Shown: piece by piece, positions 18,064 to 26,414 of the stretch
Layout of the letters: every line of letters starts with the position of its first letter
How positions within the stretch are numbered: the stretch's first letter is position 1
Assembly: GCF_003568665.1 (NCBI RefSeq)
Contig: NZ_QXMH01000002.1
Span: forward strand, 1,116,001 to 1,180,000
DNA: 64,000 nucleotides
Source: Chitinophaga alhagiae
GTDB lineage: Bacteria; Bacteroidota; Bacteroidia; Chitinophagales; Chitinophagaceae
Direction: 5' to 3'
Program-made: the position numbers and the translations under genes
Notes under the pieces: model-generated
Told to the model about the DNA's origin: nothing
The model's database searches: none
What the model saw: only the letters and a program-made list of their open reading frames with translations

Positions 18064-18951
18064 ATGCAACTCACCAAGATGCATCATATACCCCTCATCA
18101 GCTTCCAGGAGCCATCCGCCCGGGAAGAGGGTTCCCAGTTCATGATACAACTGGCCAACCTCCGGGATATTGACTGGGAGGGGTTTGATATTCCGCACCG
18201 GCACGACGGGTATACCATAGACATACTGCTCAAAGGCAGCATTACCCAATACATCGATTTCGAAAAACATACCATACACGCCCCCGCCGTGATCATGCTG
18301 GACCCGGAGCAGATCCACCAGCATGACCGCAGCTCCGATGCGGAAATACTGGCGCTCTATTTCACGCGGGATTTCCTGATCACCGAAACGCTGGGCGTAT
18401 TGAGCTGCTGGCAATGCGTGTTCAAAGACAATGTGGTGCCGCTGGAAGAAAGCCAGTTGCAGGAATTGCTGGCCTTTGCCCGCATCCTGCTCACGGAGTT
18501 CAGGAGTGACAAGCCCCGGAAGGAGGCCATTATCCGCAATGTGCTCAGCGCCTTTATTATTGCCTGCGGCCGTATAGCCCGCCCGGAAACAGCGGAGATC
18601 TACCGGCCAGACAATAGTTTCAACAGCCTGGGCATCCAGTTCAAAATACTGGTAGACGAGCATTTCAGGGAAAAAGTGCAGGTGTCTGAATACGCGGAAA
18701 TGCTGCATGTAACGCCCGGCCATCTGAATGATACGGTAAAGAATGCCATAGGCCGCAGCGCCAAGCAGATCATAGATGCCAAGCGCATTATGGAGGCAAA
18801 ACGGCTGCTGTTCTGGCAAAAGCACTCTGTGAAACAGATCGCGGGGGAGTTGAACTTTGACGATGACGCCTACTTTTCAAGGTTCTTCAAAAAGCATACG
18901 GGACAAACACCAGCGCTGTTCCAGAAGACTATCCGCGAAAAGTACAATTAA
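18064..18951 (+). CDS. AraC-family transcriptional regulator
   Basis: Regulator of 295 residues. The N-terminal part is a cupin-like sensor (FDIPHRHDGYTIDILLKGSITQYIDF … PAVIMLDPEQIHQH). The C-terminal 100 residues carry the AraC double helix-turn-helix (VSEYAEMLHVTPGHLNDTVK; VKQIAGELNFDDDAYFSRFFKKHTGQTP). A second ATG five codons in is also possible. It lies 335 bp upstream of the RND efflux operon on the same strand and is a reasonable candidate for its regulator, as such pairs are common in Bacteroidota; that link is inference. Confidence 0.9.
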   Translation: MQLTKMHHIPLISFQEPSAREEGSQFMIQLANLRDIDWEGFDIPHRHDGYTIDILLKGSITQYIDFEKHTIHAPAVIMLDPEQIHQHDRSSDAEILALYFTRDFLITETLGVLSCWQCVFKDNVVPLEESQLQELLAFARILLTEFRSDKPRKEAIIRNVLSAFIIACGRIARPETAEIYRPDNSFNSLGIQFKILVDEHFREKVQVSEYAEMLHVTPGHLNDTVKNAIGRSAKQIIDAKRIMEAKRLLFWQKHSVKQIAGELNFDDDAYFSRFFKKHTGQTPALFQKTIREKYN

Positions 18952-19286
18952 TCCCGCAATAAGGAATGTTTTCAAAAGCAAGTATCTTTTTACATTTGCA
19001 GTGTCAATTGCAACGCATCAATATCAGCGAACGATGAAACTTATGTAACCTAACTGTAACAGTTCTGTTGACGATATAACAGCAATATCGGGAACAGGGA
19101 CTGCTAGTTTCAGTTATACTGCACGCCCAGGCAGTATTACATTACAGTCTTCCTTTTTTTCACACCATGTTTTGAATGCACCGGCATCATCATGCCCTGG
19201 TTGCCTTATTGTCTTCCGTTTACGGGATACAATACAGGATACAACACGGATGTGAACTTTCTAATTTTTCTATAAACAACCGAAGT
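18952..19286 (+). other. Intergenic leader upstream of the RND efflux operon
   Basis: 335 bp without a convincing gene. A promoter-like element is present near its start (18969-18998). The rest would form a leader of about 280 bases with no clear terminator or riboswitch that I can recognise. An open frame begins at 19176 and runs into the adaptor gene, but its first 37 codons have no protein character. Confidence 0.5.
18969..18998 (+). promoter_or_regulatory. Promoter of the RND efflux operon
   Basis: TTTT at 18969-18972, a 19-bp spacer, and TACATTTG at 18991-18998, a perfect -7 match to the Bacteroidota consensus. It lies 289 bp upstream of the adaptor start codon, implying a long 5' leader. 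Confidence 0.45.
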
Positions 19287-20489
19287 ATGAAATCAGTATT
19301 AAAATTCGACAGACCATTACACGAAAAAATGATCGCACATCAACCACTTGCCTACTCAATTGGCATCCTGATGTTGGCCGTATCATTATATAGCTGCTCA
19401 TCTCCCAAGGCAGGCCCGGTCCATCAAGGCCCCCCGCAATTGCCTGTGATGGCGGTTGTATCAGCGCCGGCTACCACTTACCTTGAATTTCCCGCTTCGC
19501 TGGAAGGCAAGGTGAATGTAGACGTGCGCCCGCAGGTATCCGGCTATCTTGAAAAGATATTTGTGGATGAAGGCGCTTATGTAAAAGCAGGGCAGCCTTT
19601 GTTTAAAATAGATCCGAAAGTATATGCCGAACAATTGAACAGCGCCGCTTCGAACCAGCTTGCTGCGCAAGCTAACGTTGAAAAGGCGCAGGTGGAAGTG
19701 GACCGCCTGTCCCCCCTGGTTGCCAGCAACGTGATCTCTGACGTGCAGTTGAAAACGGCAAAAGCAAACCATGAGGCCGCAAAGGCGGCTTTAGCCCAGG
19801 CTAAGGCAGCCGCAGGCAGCGCACGGATCAATGTAGGCTATACCCTGGTCACCGCTCCAGTGAGCGGTTACATAGGGCGGATCCCTTATAAAGTAGGCGC
19901 CCTTGTAAGCAACGCCGATGCCCAGCCCCTCACCGTGCTTTCCGAAGTACAGGAAATGTACGCCTATTTTTCAATGAGCGAAACGGACTTTATCACTTTC
20001 CAAAACAATTTTCCGGGAAAGACGCTTGAAGAAAAGCTGAAGAGCACACCTCCTGTAGAGCTGATACTGGCAGATAACAGTACGTTCGCCGAAAAAGGGA
20101 AGATAGGAACGATAGAGGGACAATTCGATAAAACCACCGGGGCTATCACTTTCCGTGCCACGTTCCCCAATCCCGATGGTGTACTGCGCACGGGCAACAC
20201 AGGCAAAGTAAGGTTTGCACAGGAGGTCCCTTCCGCCATTACGATACCGCAGGAAGCTACATTTGAGATCCAGGACAAAGTGCTGGTATATACTGTAGCC
20301 GATAGCAATAAAGTGTCCAGCAGGCCCATCCGGATCTCCGGGAAGACCGCCAACCTCTATTTTGTCAGCGAAGGACTGAAAGCAGGGGAGAAGATCGTTT
20401 TGTCCGGAACGGGTAATTTAAAGGACGGAGCTGTTATCACACCACAGCCGGTACCGGCAGACAGTGTGCTTAAGTCAAAAACATTGTAA
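19287..20489 (+). CDS. RND efflux periplasmic adaptor (MFP) subunit
   Basis: Membrane-fusion lipoprotein of 400 residues that bridges an RND pump and an outer-membrane channel. The start at 19287 gives a lipoprotein signal with Cys37 (SLYSCSS). The body has the lipoyl/barrel-sandwich halves (VDVRPQVSGYLEKIFVDEGAYVKAGQPLFKID and VTAPVSGYIGRIPYKVGALV) separated by an alpha-helical hairpin, then the beta-barrel and membrane-proximal domains (FRATFPNPDGVLRTGNTGKV). It is the first gene of adaptor-pump-channel. Base composition is visibly less GC-rich than in the third gene of the operon. Confidence 0.94.
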   Translation: MKSVLKFDRPLHEKMIAHQPLAYSIGILMLAVSLYSCSSPKAGPVHQGPPQLPVMAVVSAPATTYLEFPASLEGKVNVDVRPQVSGYLEKIFVDEGAYVKAGQPLFKIDPKVYAEQLNSAASNQLAAQANVEKAQVEVDRLSPLVASNVISDVQLKTAKANHEAAKAALAQAKAAAGSARINVGYTLVTAPVSGYIGRIPYKVGALVSNADAQPLTVLSEVQEMYAYFSMSETDFITFQNNFPGKTLEEKLKSTPPVELILADNSTFAEKGKIGTIEGQFDKTTGAITFRATFPNPDGVLRTGNTGKVRFAQEVPSAITIPQEATFEIQDKVLVYTVADSNKVSSRPIRISGKTANLYFVSEGLKAGEKIVLSGTGNLKDGAVITPQPVPADSVLKSKTL

Positions 20490-20567
20490 GTAAGAGGCGA
20501 TGCTTTTATGGCCATGCATGACATGCAAAATCGATTTTTACTTACGATCTAAAAAAGTGAATTCATC

Positions 20568-23500
20568 ATGTTAAGAAGATTTATATTAAGGCCGGTGCTT
20601 TCTACGGTAGTGTCCATAATCCTGCTATTATTGGGCATTATATCCTACTTCGCCCTGCCTGTTACGTTGTTCCCGGACATTGCGCCGCCCAGTGTTACGG
20701 TGACGGCTGTTTACCCCGGTGCTAACGCCGAAGTAGTGGCCCGCTCCGTGGCCAACCCGATTGAGGAAGCCGTGAACGGCGTGGAGAACATGACCTACAT
20801 GACCTCCAACTCCAATAACGACGGCAGTATGGTGCTGACGGTCTTTTTTAAACAGGGGACCGATCCCGATATTGCGGCCGTAAACGTGCAGAACAGGGTA
20901 TCCAAAGCCACCAGCCAGTTACCCGCAGAAGTGGTAACGGCGGGCATCAGCACGCAGAAGGTGCAGAACGGTTTTATCATGTTCATGGGTTTGTATAGTG
21001 AAAACCCCAAGGAATACGATGAAAAGTTCCTCCAAAACTATATCAAGATCAACCTGATCCCGCAGATCCAGCGTGTACCCGGCGTAGCCCAGGCGCAGAT
21101 CTTTGGCGCCAAAGACTATTCCATGCGTATCTGGCTAAAGCCCGACCGCCTGGCAGCCAATAATCTTGCACCGCAGGATGTACTGAACGCGATCAGGGAC
21201 CAGAACATTGAATCAGCCCCGGGCCGTTTAGGCGAAAGCAGCACTGAGACCTTTGAATTTGTATTGAAGTACAAGGGTAAGCTGAGCCTGAACGAGGACT
21301 ATGAGAATATTATCATCAAAGCCAACAGCGATGGGTCTATGCTTCGCCTGAAAGACGTAGCCCGTATAGAGTTCGGGTCGCTCAGCTATGGAGCTAATAA
21401 CCTGCTGGACGGTAAACCGGCTGCGGGTTTCGCCATTATTCAGACGGCCGGCTCCAATGCCAATGAGATACTGGACAACATCGAGCATCTGCTGGTGGAT
21501 TTCAGCGCCTCTCTTCCTGCCGGGGTGAAAACGGAAGTGATGTACAACGCCAAGGACTTCCTGGACGCCTCCATACACCAGGTCCGTGAAACGCTTGTGA
21601 TCGCATTTTTGCTGGTATTCCTGGTGGTATACATTTTTCTGCAGGATTTCCGCTCTACGCTGATCCCTGCTATTGCGGTACCGGTGGCCATTCTAGGTAC
21701 ATTCTTCTTCCTGCAGCTGTTTGGTTTCAGTATCAACCTGCTAACCTTGTTCGCCCTGGTGCTGGCAATCGGCATTGTGGTGGATGATGCGATAGTGGTG
21801 GTGGAAGCGGTACACGCCAAAATGGAACACACGCGATGGCCGGCGAGGAAAGCTACCCTGAAGTCGATGGATGAAATATCAGGGGCCGTTATTTCCATTA
21901 CATTGGTGATGATGGCGGTATTTATTCCCGTTGGTTTCATGGAAGGCCCCGCAGGCGTGTTCTACAGGCAGTTTGCATTTACACTGGCCATCGCGATCAT
22001 GATCTCTGCGATCAACGCATTGACCCTGAGCCCTGCGCTGTGCGCCTTGTTCTTAAAACCTGAAGAAGGGGAGCATGGTAAGAAGACGGGCTTTGGAAGC
22101 CGCTTCTTTAATGCCTTCAATGCCGGTTTCCGCTCCATGACGAACCGGTACGTCAGGAGCCTTAATTTCCTGATCCGCCGCAAGGCGATTGCCATCGGCC
22201 TCCTGGTAATAGTGACCATCGGGGCGTTTATACTGGCCATGAGAACACCTACCGGGTTTATTCCTACAGAAGACCAGAGCTTCGTATTATATGCCCTGAA
22301 CACACCTCCGGGCAGTTCCATGGACAGAACGCACAAGTCTACACAGAAAATAGACGAGGCGCTTCGCCAATTCCCGGCGGTAAAACATACGTGGACGGTG
22401 GATGGTTTTAACTTCATCAGCAATGCCGCGGCTTCTCCTTACGCCGCAGGGTTCGTACGCCTGAAAGACAGAGGGGAGAGGGGCGCCGTAGAGAATATTG
22501 ACCAGATTACCGGAATGATGTACGGGCCGGCAAGCCAGCTGAAAGATGCAAGCGCCTTCTTCTTTACCTTCCCGACGGTGCAGGGTTTTGGTAACGTGAG
22601 CGGCTTTGAGTTCATGCTGCAGGATAAGCTGGGGCGCCCGCTGGACCAGTTGGGTAATAACGCCTGGGCCTTTATCGGCGCTTTGATGCAAAGAAAAGAG
22701 ATCGGTGCGGCCTTCACCACCTTCTCAGCCGGCAACCCCCAATACAAGGTAGAAGTGGATAATTTCAAAGCCAAACAATTAGGCGTATCAATTAATGACC
22801 TGATGCAGACCTTGCAGATATATTACGGTAGCAGTTATGTTTCGGATTTTAACCGTTTCGGAAAATACTACCGGGTTGTAGCGCAGGCTGACGTGCCCTA
22901 TCGTAACGATATCCACTCGCTGGATGGTATTTACGTGAAGAATAACCAGAGTGAGATGGTGCCGGTAAAATCAATGGTTTCACTTAAACGTGTATACGGT
23001 CCTGAAACCGTGACACGCAACAACATGTTCAATGCCGTGACCATCAATGGTACGCCCAAGCCGGGTTACAGTACAGGCGATGCCATCAAGGCCATTGAAG
23101 AGACCGCAAAAGAAGCGCTGCCCAATGGATATGGTTACGAATGGACCGGCGCAACCCGCGAAGAGATCAGCGCCGGCAGCCAGCAGATCTATATCTTCCT
23201 GCTCAGCATCCTGTTCGTATACTTCCTGCTGGCCGCGCAATACGAAAGTTATGTATTGCCGCTGGCAGTCATCCTCACCATTCCAACTGGTATCCTGGGC
23301 GTATTCGCCTTCATCGGTTTTGCCGGTCTGGACAATAACATATATGTACAGATCGGTATGATCATGTTGATAGGCTTGCTGGCAAAGAACGCCATCCTGA
23401 TCGTGGAATTTGCCGTACAGCGGCGGCGTAACGGGATGGGGCTGCTCGAATCGGCGTTGGCCGGGGCAAGGGCCAGGCTTCGCCCTATCCTGATGACTTC

Positions 23501-23741
23501 CTTCGCCTTTATCGTAGGCTTGATACCCCTGGTATTTGTGCAGAAAGGCTCCGCGGTCGGGAACCATTCCATTGGCTATAGCGCCATTGGCGGTATGCTG
23601 ACCGGCGTAATATTAGGCGTATTTATTATTCCTGTACTGTATGTGATATTCCAGTTCTTGCAGGAAAAAATAACCGGCCGTCCCGGCTTAAGGGTTTATG
23701 AAGAAGAGATGGAAGTGGAAATGGAAGAAGCAACAGTATAA
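20568..23741 (+). CDS. RND multidrug efflux pump, HAE1 (AcrB-like) family
   Basis: Inner-membrane proton/drug antiporter of 1057 residues, normal for AcrB-like pumps. Twelve membrane segments with two large periplasmic loops are apparent. The proton-relay aspartates are Asp406 and Asp407 (GIVVDDAIVVVEA) and the matching lysine is Lys940 (LLAKNAILIVEF), so the pump should be active. The hallmark LPVTLFPDIAPPSVTVTA motif is near the N-terminus. It follows the adaptor by 78 bp and precedes the channel gene by 15 bp. Substrate range cannot be told from sequence, though HAE1 pumps usually export amphiphilic drugs, bile-like compounds or dyes. Confidence 0.96.
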   Translation: MLRRFILRPVLSTVVSIILLLLGIISYFALPVTLFPDIAPPSVTVTAVYPGANAEVVARSVANPIEEAVNGVENMTYMTSNSNNDGSMVLTVFFKQGTDPDIAAVNVQNRVSKATSQLPAEVVTAGISTQKVQNGFIMFMGLYSENPKEYDEKFLQNYIKINLIPQIQRVPGVAQAQIFGAKDYSMRIWLKPDRLAANNLAPQDVLNAIRDQNIESAPGRLGESSTETFEFVLKYKGKLSLNEDYENIIIKANSDGSMLRLKDVARIEFGSLSYGANNLLDGKPAAGFAIIQTAGSNANEILDNIEHLLVDFSASLPAGVKTEVMYNAKDFLDASIHQVRETLVIAFLLVFLVVYIFLQDFRSTLIPAIAVPVAILGTFFFLQLFGFSINLLTLFALVLAIGIVVDDAIVVVEAVHAKMEHTRWPARKATLKSMDEISGAVISITLVMMAVFIPVGFMEGPAGVFYRQFAFTLAIAIMISAINALTLSPALCALFLKPEEGEHGKKTGFGSRFFNAFNAGFRSMTNRYVRSLNFLIRRKAIAIGLLVIVTIGAFILAMRTPTGFIPTEDQSFVLYALNTPPGSSMDRTHKSTQKIDEALRQFPAVKHTWTVDGFNFISNAAASPYAAGFVRLKDRGERGAVENIDQITGMMYGPASQLKDASAFFFTFPTVQGFGNVSGFEFMLQDKLGRPLDQLGNNAWAFIGALMQRKEIGAAFTTFSAGNPQYKVEVDNFKAKQLGVSINDLMQTLQIYYGSSYVSDFNRFGKYYRVVAQADVPYRNDIHSLDGIYVKNNQSEMVPVKSMVSLKRVYGPETVTRNNMFNAVTINGTPKPGYSTGDAIKAIEETAKEALPNGYGYEWTGATREEISAGSQQIYIFLLSILFVYFLLAAQYESYVLPLAVILTIPTGILGVFAFIGFAGLDNNIYVQIGMIMLIGLLAKNAILIVEFAVQRRRNGMGLLESALAGARARLRPILMTSFAFIVGLIPLVFVQKGSAVGNHSIGYSAIGGMLTGVILGVFIIPVLYVIFQFLQEKITGRPGLRVYEEEMEVEMEEATV

Positions 23742-23756
23742 GTAAAATCAAGGTAT

Positions 23757-25166
23757 ATGACGCAATACTCAAAATATATAATAGCTATACTCGCGGCAGC
23801 TTCGTTTGCCGCCTGCAGGGTCGGAAAAGACTACAGGCGGCCCGAAGTGGCCCTGCCGGAGCAGTTCGTAAGAACGCCCGCAACAGACAGTACCATTGCC
23901 AACGCGCCGTGGCGGCAGTTTTTCCCTGACCCCACGCTGCAGCACCTGATCACAGACGCCCTGGTGAACAACTTTGACCTGCAGATAGCGCTGAAGCGTA
24001 TTGAGGCCGCTTCCGCCTACGTAAAACAGGCCAAGACCGCCCTGCTGCCGTCTGTTACCGCCAATGCCACGGCCAATACCAGCATCCCGTCCAAAAACAG
24101 CCTGAACGGCCTGAGCCTGGAAAATTTCCTCAAAACGAACCATATTGAGGATTTCACCCTGGGCGTAGGCATCAGCTGGGAAATAGACATCTGGGGCAAG
24201 ATACGCCGGCAAAAAGAGGCCGCCCTGGCCAGCTACCTGCAGTCTTTTGAAGCCGCCAAAGCCATACAGACCGGCCTGGTAGCCAATGTGGCCAACAGCT
24301 ATTTTAACCTGCTGATGCTGGACGAGCAGCTGCGCATAGCCCGCAGCAATGCTACCCTGAGCGATACCATTGTACAGATGATCCGCATGCAGAAAACGGC
24401 CGGTGATGTAACAGAACTGGCCGTTCAGCAGGCCGTGGCGCAGCAACAGGCCGCGGAACTGCTGGTGCCGCAGCTGGAGCAGGCCGCCGCCATCCAGGAA
24501 AATGCCATCCGCATACTGATGGGCCAGATGCCCGGCGCCGTGCCGCGCAATACTGCGCTGGCCGATCTTAAGGTATGGGACGAACTGGCCACCGGCGTAC
24601 CCGCCGCCGTGATCAGCAACCGGCCGGACGTGAAAGCGTCCGAACTGGGCCTGAAAGCGGCCAACGCCAACGTAGGCGTGGCGCAGGGCAGCATGTACCC
24701 CGCGCTCAGCCTCACCGCCAACGGCGGCCTCAACGCTTACGAAATAGGGAAGTGGTTTTCCATTCCCAACTCCCTGTTTGGCACCGTGGCCGGCAATATA
24801 GCCCAGCCCGTGTTCCAGCAGCGCCGCCTGAAAACGCAACTGGAAGTGGCCAAAGTGGAACGTGACCAGGCCGTGATACTCTTCCGCCAGTCTGTTACTA
24901 ATGCCGTACGAGAAGTGTCTGACGCGCTGGTGCAGCTGGAGAAACTGAAGGAACAGGAAACCATTGCCACCAGCCGCCTGGAAACCACGCAGCAGGCCGT
25001 ATCTAACGCCCGCTTGCTTTTCCGCAGCGGCCTGGCCAACTACCTGGAGGTGATCGCGGCACAGAGCAGCAGCCTGCAGGCGGAACTGACGCAGGCGGAT
25101 ATCAGTCGCCAGCGGCTGACCGCCATGGTGGATCTTTACCGCTCCCTGGGGGGCGGGTATCAATAA
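23757..25166 (+). CDS. RND efflux outer-membrane channel lipoprotein (TolC/NodT family)
   Basis: Outer-membrane factor of 469 residues. Lipobox ends at Cys20 (SFAAC), followed by VGKDYRRPEV, the usual N-terminus of NodT-type proteins. Two repeats of coiled-coil and beta-strand halves are visible, with the typical ISNRPDVKASELGLKAANANVGVAQGSMYP and ARLLFRSGLANYLEVI… segments. It completes the tripartite pump encoded just upstream. Codon and base composition are more GC-rich than in the two preceding genes. Confidence 0.95.
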   Translation: MTQYSKYIIAILAAASFAACRVGKDYRRPEVALPEQFVRTPATDSTIANAPWRQFFPDPTLQHLITDALVNNFDLQIALKRIEAASAYVKQAKTALLPSVTANATANTSIPSKNSLNGLSLENFLKTNHIEDFTLGVGISWEIDIWGKIRRQKEAALASYLQSFEAAKAIQTGLVANVANSYFNLLMLDEQLRIARSNATLSDTIVQMIRMQKTAGDVTELAVQQAVAQQQAAELLVPQLEQAAAIQENAIRILMGQMPGAVPRNTALADLKVWDELATGVPAAVISNRPDVKASELGLKAANANVGVAQGSMYPALSLTANGGLNAYEIGKWFSIPNSLFGTVAGNIAQPVFQQRRLKTQLEVAKVERDQAVILFRQSVTNAVREVSDALVQLEKLKEQETIATSRLETTQQAVSNARLLFRSGLANYLEVIAAQSSSLQAELTQADISRQRLTAMVDLYRSLGGGYQ

Positions 25167-25186
25167 AACCCGGTGTTCGGCAATAG

Positions 25187-25230
25187 CGGAGAAAGAGGGA
25201 TTCGAACCCCCGGAGCCGTTATTGCAACAG
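25187..25230 (-). pseudogene. Inverted tRNA-Ser remnant (3' half only)
   Basis: On the minus strand this reads as the variable arm, a perfect T arm with TTCGAATC, and the acceptor 3' strand TTTCTCC plus discriminator G of a serine tRNA. It is close to but not identical with the intact tRNA-Ser at 25494-25578 (acceptor TTTCTCC instead of TTCCTCC). The anticodon arm and 5' half are missing: the sequence diverges at 25231, where a long palindrome begins. It cannot give a functional tRNA. Confidence 0.75.
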
Positions 25231-25333
25231 AGCGGGGAACGTTGACAGGTGATGGTTGTATTTCCGGATCAACAGACAGGTTAAAAGGAAGAATGCAAAA
25301 GGCAACTGTCATCTGTCAACGTTACACCGCTCT
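25229..25333. repeat. Long imperfect palindrome (about 31-bp arms)
   Basis: Arms 25229-25258 and 25303-25333 are inverted copies with about four mismatches and one single-base bulge; the core of the arm is AACGTTGACAG. The loop is about 44 bases. It directly abuts the tRNA remnant. No open frame or terminator T-run is associated. It resembles a small miniature inverted-repeat element or a structured RNA; neither can be shown here. Confidence 0.6.
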
Positions 25334-25351
25334 TCATGAACATCAGGTTGT

Positions 25352-25394
25352 ACCGGTAAACTTAGCCAAGGGAACGGCGGTTTACCGGTTTTTT
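25352..25394 (+). terminator. Rho-independent terminator
   Basis: Perfect 10-bp stem (25352-25361 with 25380-25389), 18-base loop, then a T-run. It lies 186 bp after the RND operon and 100 bp before the tRNA-Ser gene and may be the original end of the efflux transcript, now separated from it by the tRNA remnant and palindrome. Confidence 0.7.
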
Positions 25395-25493
25395 ATTGGC
25401 TGAAGTGCCCTGCAGCAGGGTGTTTGAAAGGTTTTTTACCCGCTTGCGCGAAAAAAATTTTTTTTAATTCATCCGGATTTATACTTTTGCGCC

Positions 25494-25578
25494 GGAGGAA
25501 TGGCAGAGCGGTCGATTGCGGCAGTCTTGAAAACTGTTGACTGTAACAGGTCCGGGGGTTCGAATCCCTCTTCCTCCG
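25494..25578 (+). tRNA. tRNA-Ser(UGA)
   Basis: Class II tRNA with perfect 7-bp acceptor stem (25494-25500 with 25571-25577) and discriminator G. The anticodon stem-loop has the loop CTTGAAA, giving anticodon TGA. A long variable arm and a T arm with TTCGAATC follow. No CCA is encoded. All arms pair, so it is expected to be functional. Confidence 0.95.
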
Positions 25579-25589
25579 CTCTAAAAAAA

Positions 25590-25621
25590 TGTCTCGCAGG
25601 TAGCGGGACATTGGTGTTTTT
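25590..25621 (+). terminator. Hairpin downstream of tRNA-Ser
   Basis: 8-bp stem (25590-25597 with 25603-25610, one G-T pair) followed by TTGGTGTTTT; probable tRNA transcript terminator. It is repeated at 25708-25740 as part of the tandem duplication. Confidence 0.6.
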
Positions 25622-25651
25622 AGGGGGATGTGGCAGCCTTTGCATAAACGA

Positions 25652-25695
25652 TGTTGACTGTAACAGGTCCGGGGGTTCGAATCCCTCTTCCTCCG
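25652..25695 (+). pseudogene. tRNA-Ser remnant (3' half, direct orientation)
   Basis: Identical to the last 44 bases of the intact tRNA-Ser (variable arm, T arm, acceptor 3' strand) but joined to unrelated sequence in place of the 5' half. It results from the tandem duplication and is not expected to be processed into a tRNA. Confidence 0.85.
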
Positions 25696-25832
25696 CTCAC
25701 TTTTGAATGTCTCGCAGGTAGCGGGACATTGGTGTTTTTAGGAGGATGTGGCAGTCTTTGCATAAACGACGAATACCACAATAAAGCTAAAATGCTTAAT
25801 GTTATTGTTTTCATCATTGTCTGGTTTTAATT

Positions 25833-25900
25833 GGTACACGACAAATCCCGCTATCCGTAGTTCCGGCGTCTTGCCAACTGCGGGAAATTTGTCGTGTACC
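25833..25900. repeat. Long palindrome with 14-bp perfect arms
   Basis: Arms 25833-25846 and 25887-25900 are perfect inverted copies; a further 5 bp (25847-25851 with 25880-25884) pair inside. The spacer is about 28 bases. There is no T-run on either side, so it is not a standard terminator, although it lies 12 bp after the stop codon of the minus-strand VOC gene. Confidence 0.7.
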
Positions 25901-25911
25901 CTGTTAATTGA

Positions 25912-26316
25912 CTAACCCGGCATTTGACTTACGTCCACATAGGCTACTTCCCATTGGTGGCCATCCAGATCGGCAAAACTGTGCTGGTACATCCAACCCT
26001 GGTCGGCCGGTTCGGCGTAAATGCTCGCCCCCAGTTCTTTTGCCCTGGCGATTGTTTGTTCCACTTCTTCACGAGAAGCAGCATCCAGGGCAATCAGCAC
26101 TTCGGTATTTTTAGTCGCATCACATATTGCCTTCCTGGTAAACGTCTGAAAGTATGGTTCCATAAGCAGCATCGCAAATATGGAATCACTGATAACCATG
26201 CAAGCCGCATTCTCGTCACTGAATTGTGGGTTGAAACTGAACCCAAGACCTGCGAAGAACGTTTTAGACTTGTGCAGGTCCTTAACCGGTAAATTGATAA
26301 AAACTTTTGTTGCCAT
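25912..26316 (-). CDS. VOC/glyoxalase family protein
   Basis: 134 residues from the ATG giving MATKVFINLPVKDLHKS; ten codons upstream are open but follow no better signal. The pattern (INLPVKDLHKSKTFFAGLGF, then FADLDGHQWEVAYVD) is that of the bleomycin-resistance/glyoxalase-like VOC group often called 'extradiol dioxygenase-like'. The enzymatic role is unknown. Base composition is less GC-rich than most of the window. It is followed by a large palindrome and the duplicated tRNA-Ser segment. Confidence 0.82.
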   Translation of the reverse strand: MATKVFINLPVKDLHKSKTFFAGLGFSFNPQFSDENAACMVISDSIFAMLLMEPYFQTFTRKAICDATKNTEVLIALDAASREEVEQTIARAKELGASIYAEPADQGWMYQHSFADLDGHQWEVAYVDVSQMPG

Positions 26317-26414
26317 GATCTTTTCATTTTTAATGATTAACACCATTGCAAAGGAAGGGGCTTCCCGACGTAAAATGTTGTCGAAAAATTGGGTTGGTCG
26401 GTAAATTTGATGGA

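Larger units (their letters stand above)
25535..25769 (+). repeat. Tandem duplication of 117-118 bp covering the tRNA-Ser 3' half and downstream hairpin
   Basis: Unit 1 (25535-25651) begins in the 3' side of the tRNA anticodon stem and runs through the tRNA end, a terminator-like hairpin and about 40 more bases. Unit 2 (25652-25769) repeats it with few differences. The second unit therefore carries a headless tRNA copy (25652-25695) and a second hairpin (25708-25728). Confidence 0.85.

Noticed and set aside
25173..25817. Small open frames containing GERGIRTPG or RKRDSNPRTC at the tRNA locus
   Set aside because: These are the well-known false translations of tRNA-Ser T-arm sequence on either strand; they overlap the tRNA and its remnants.
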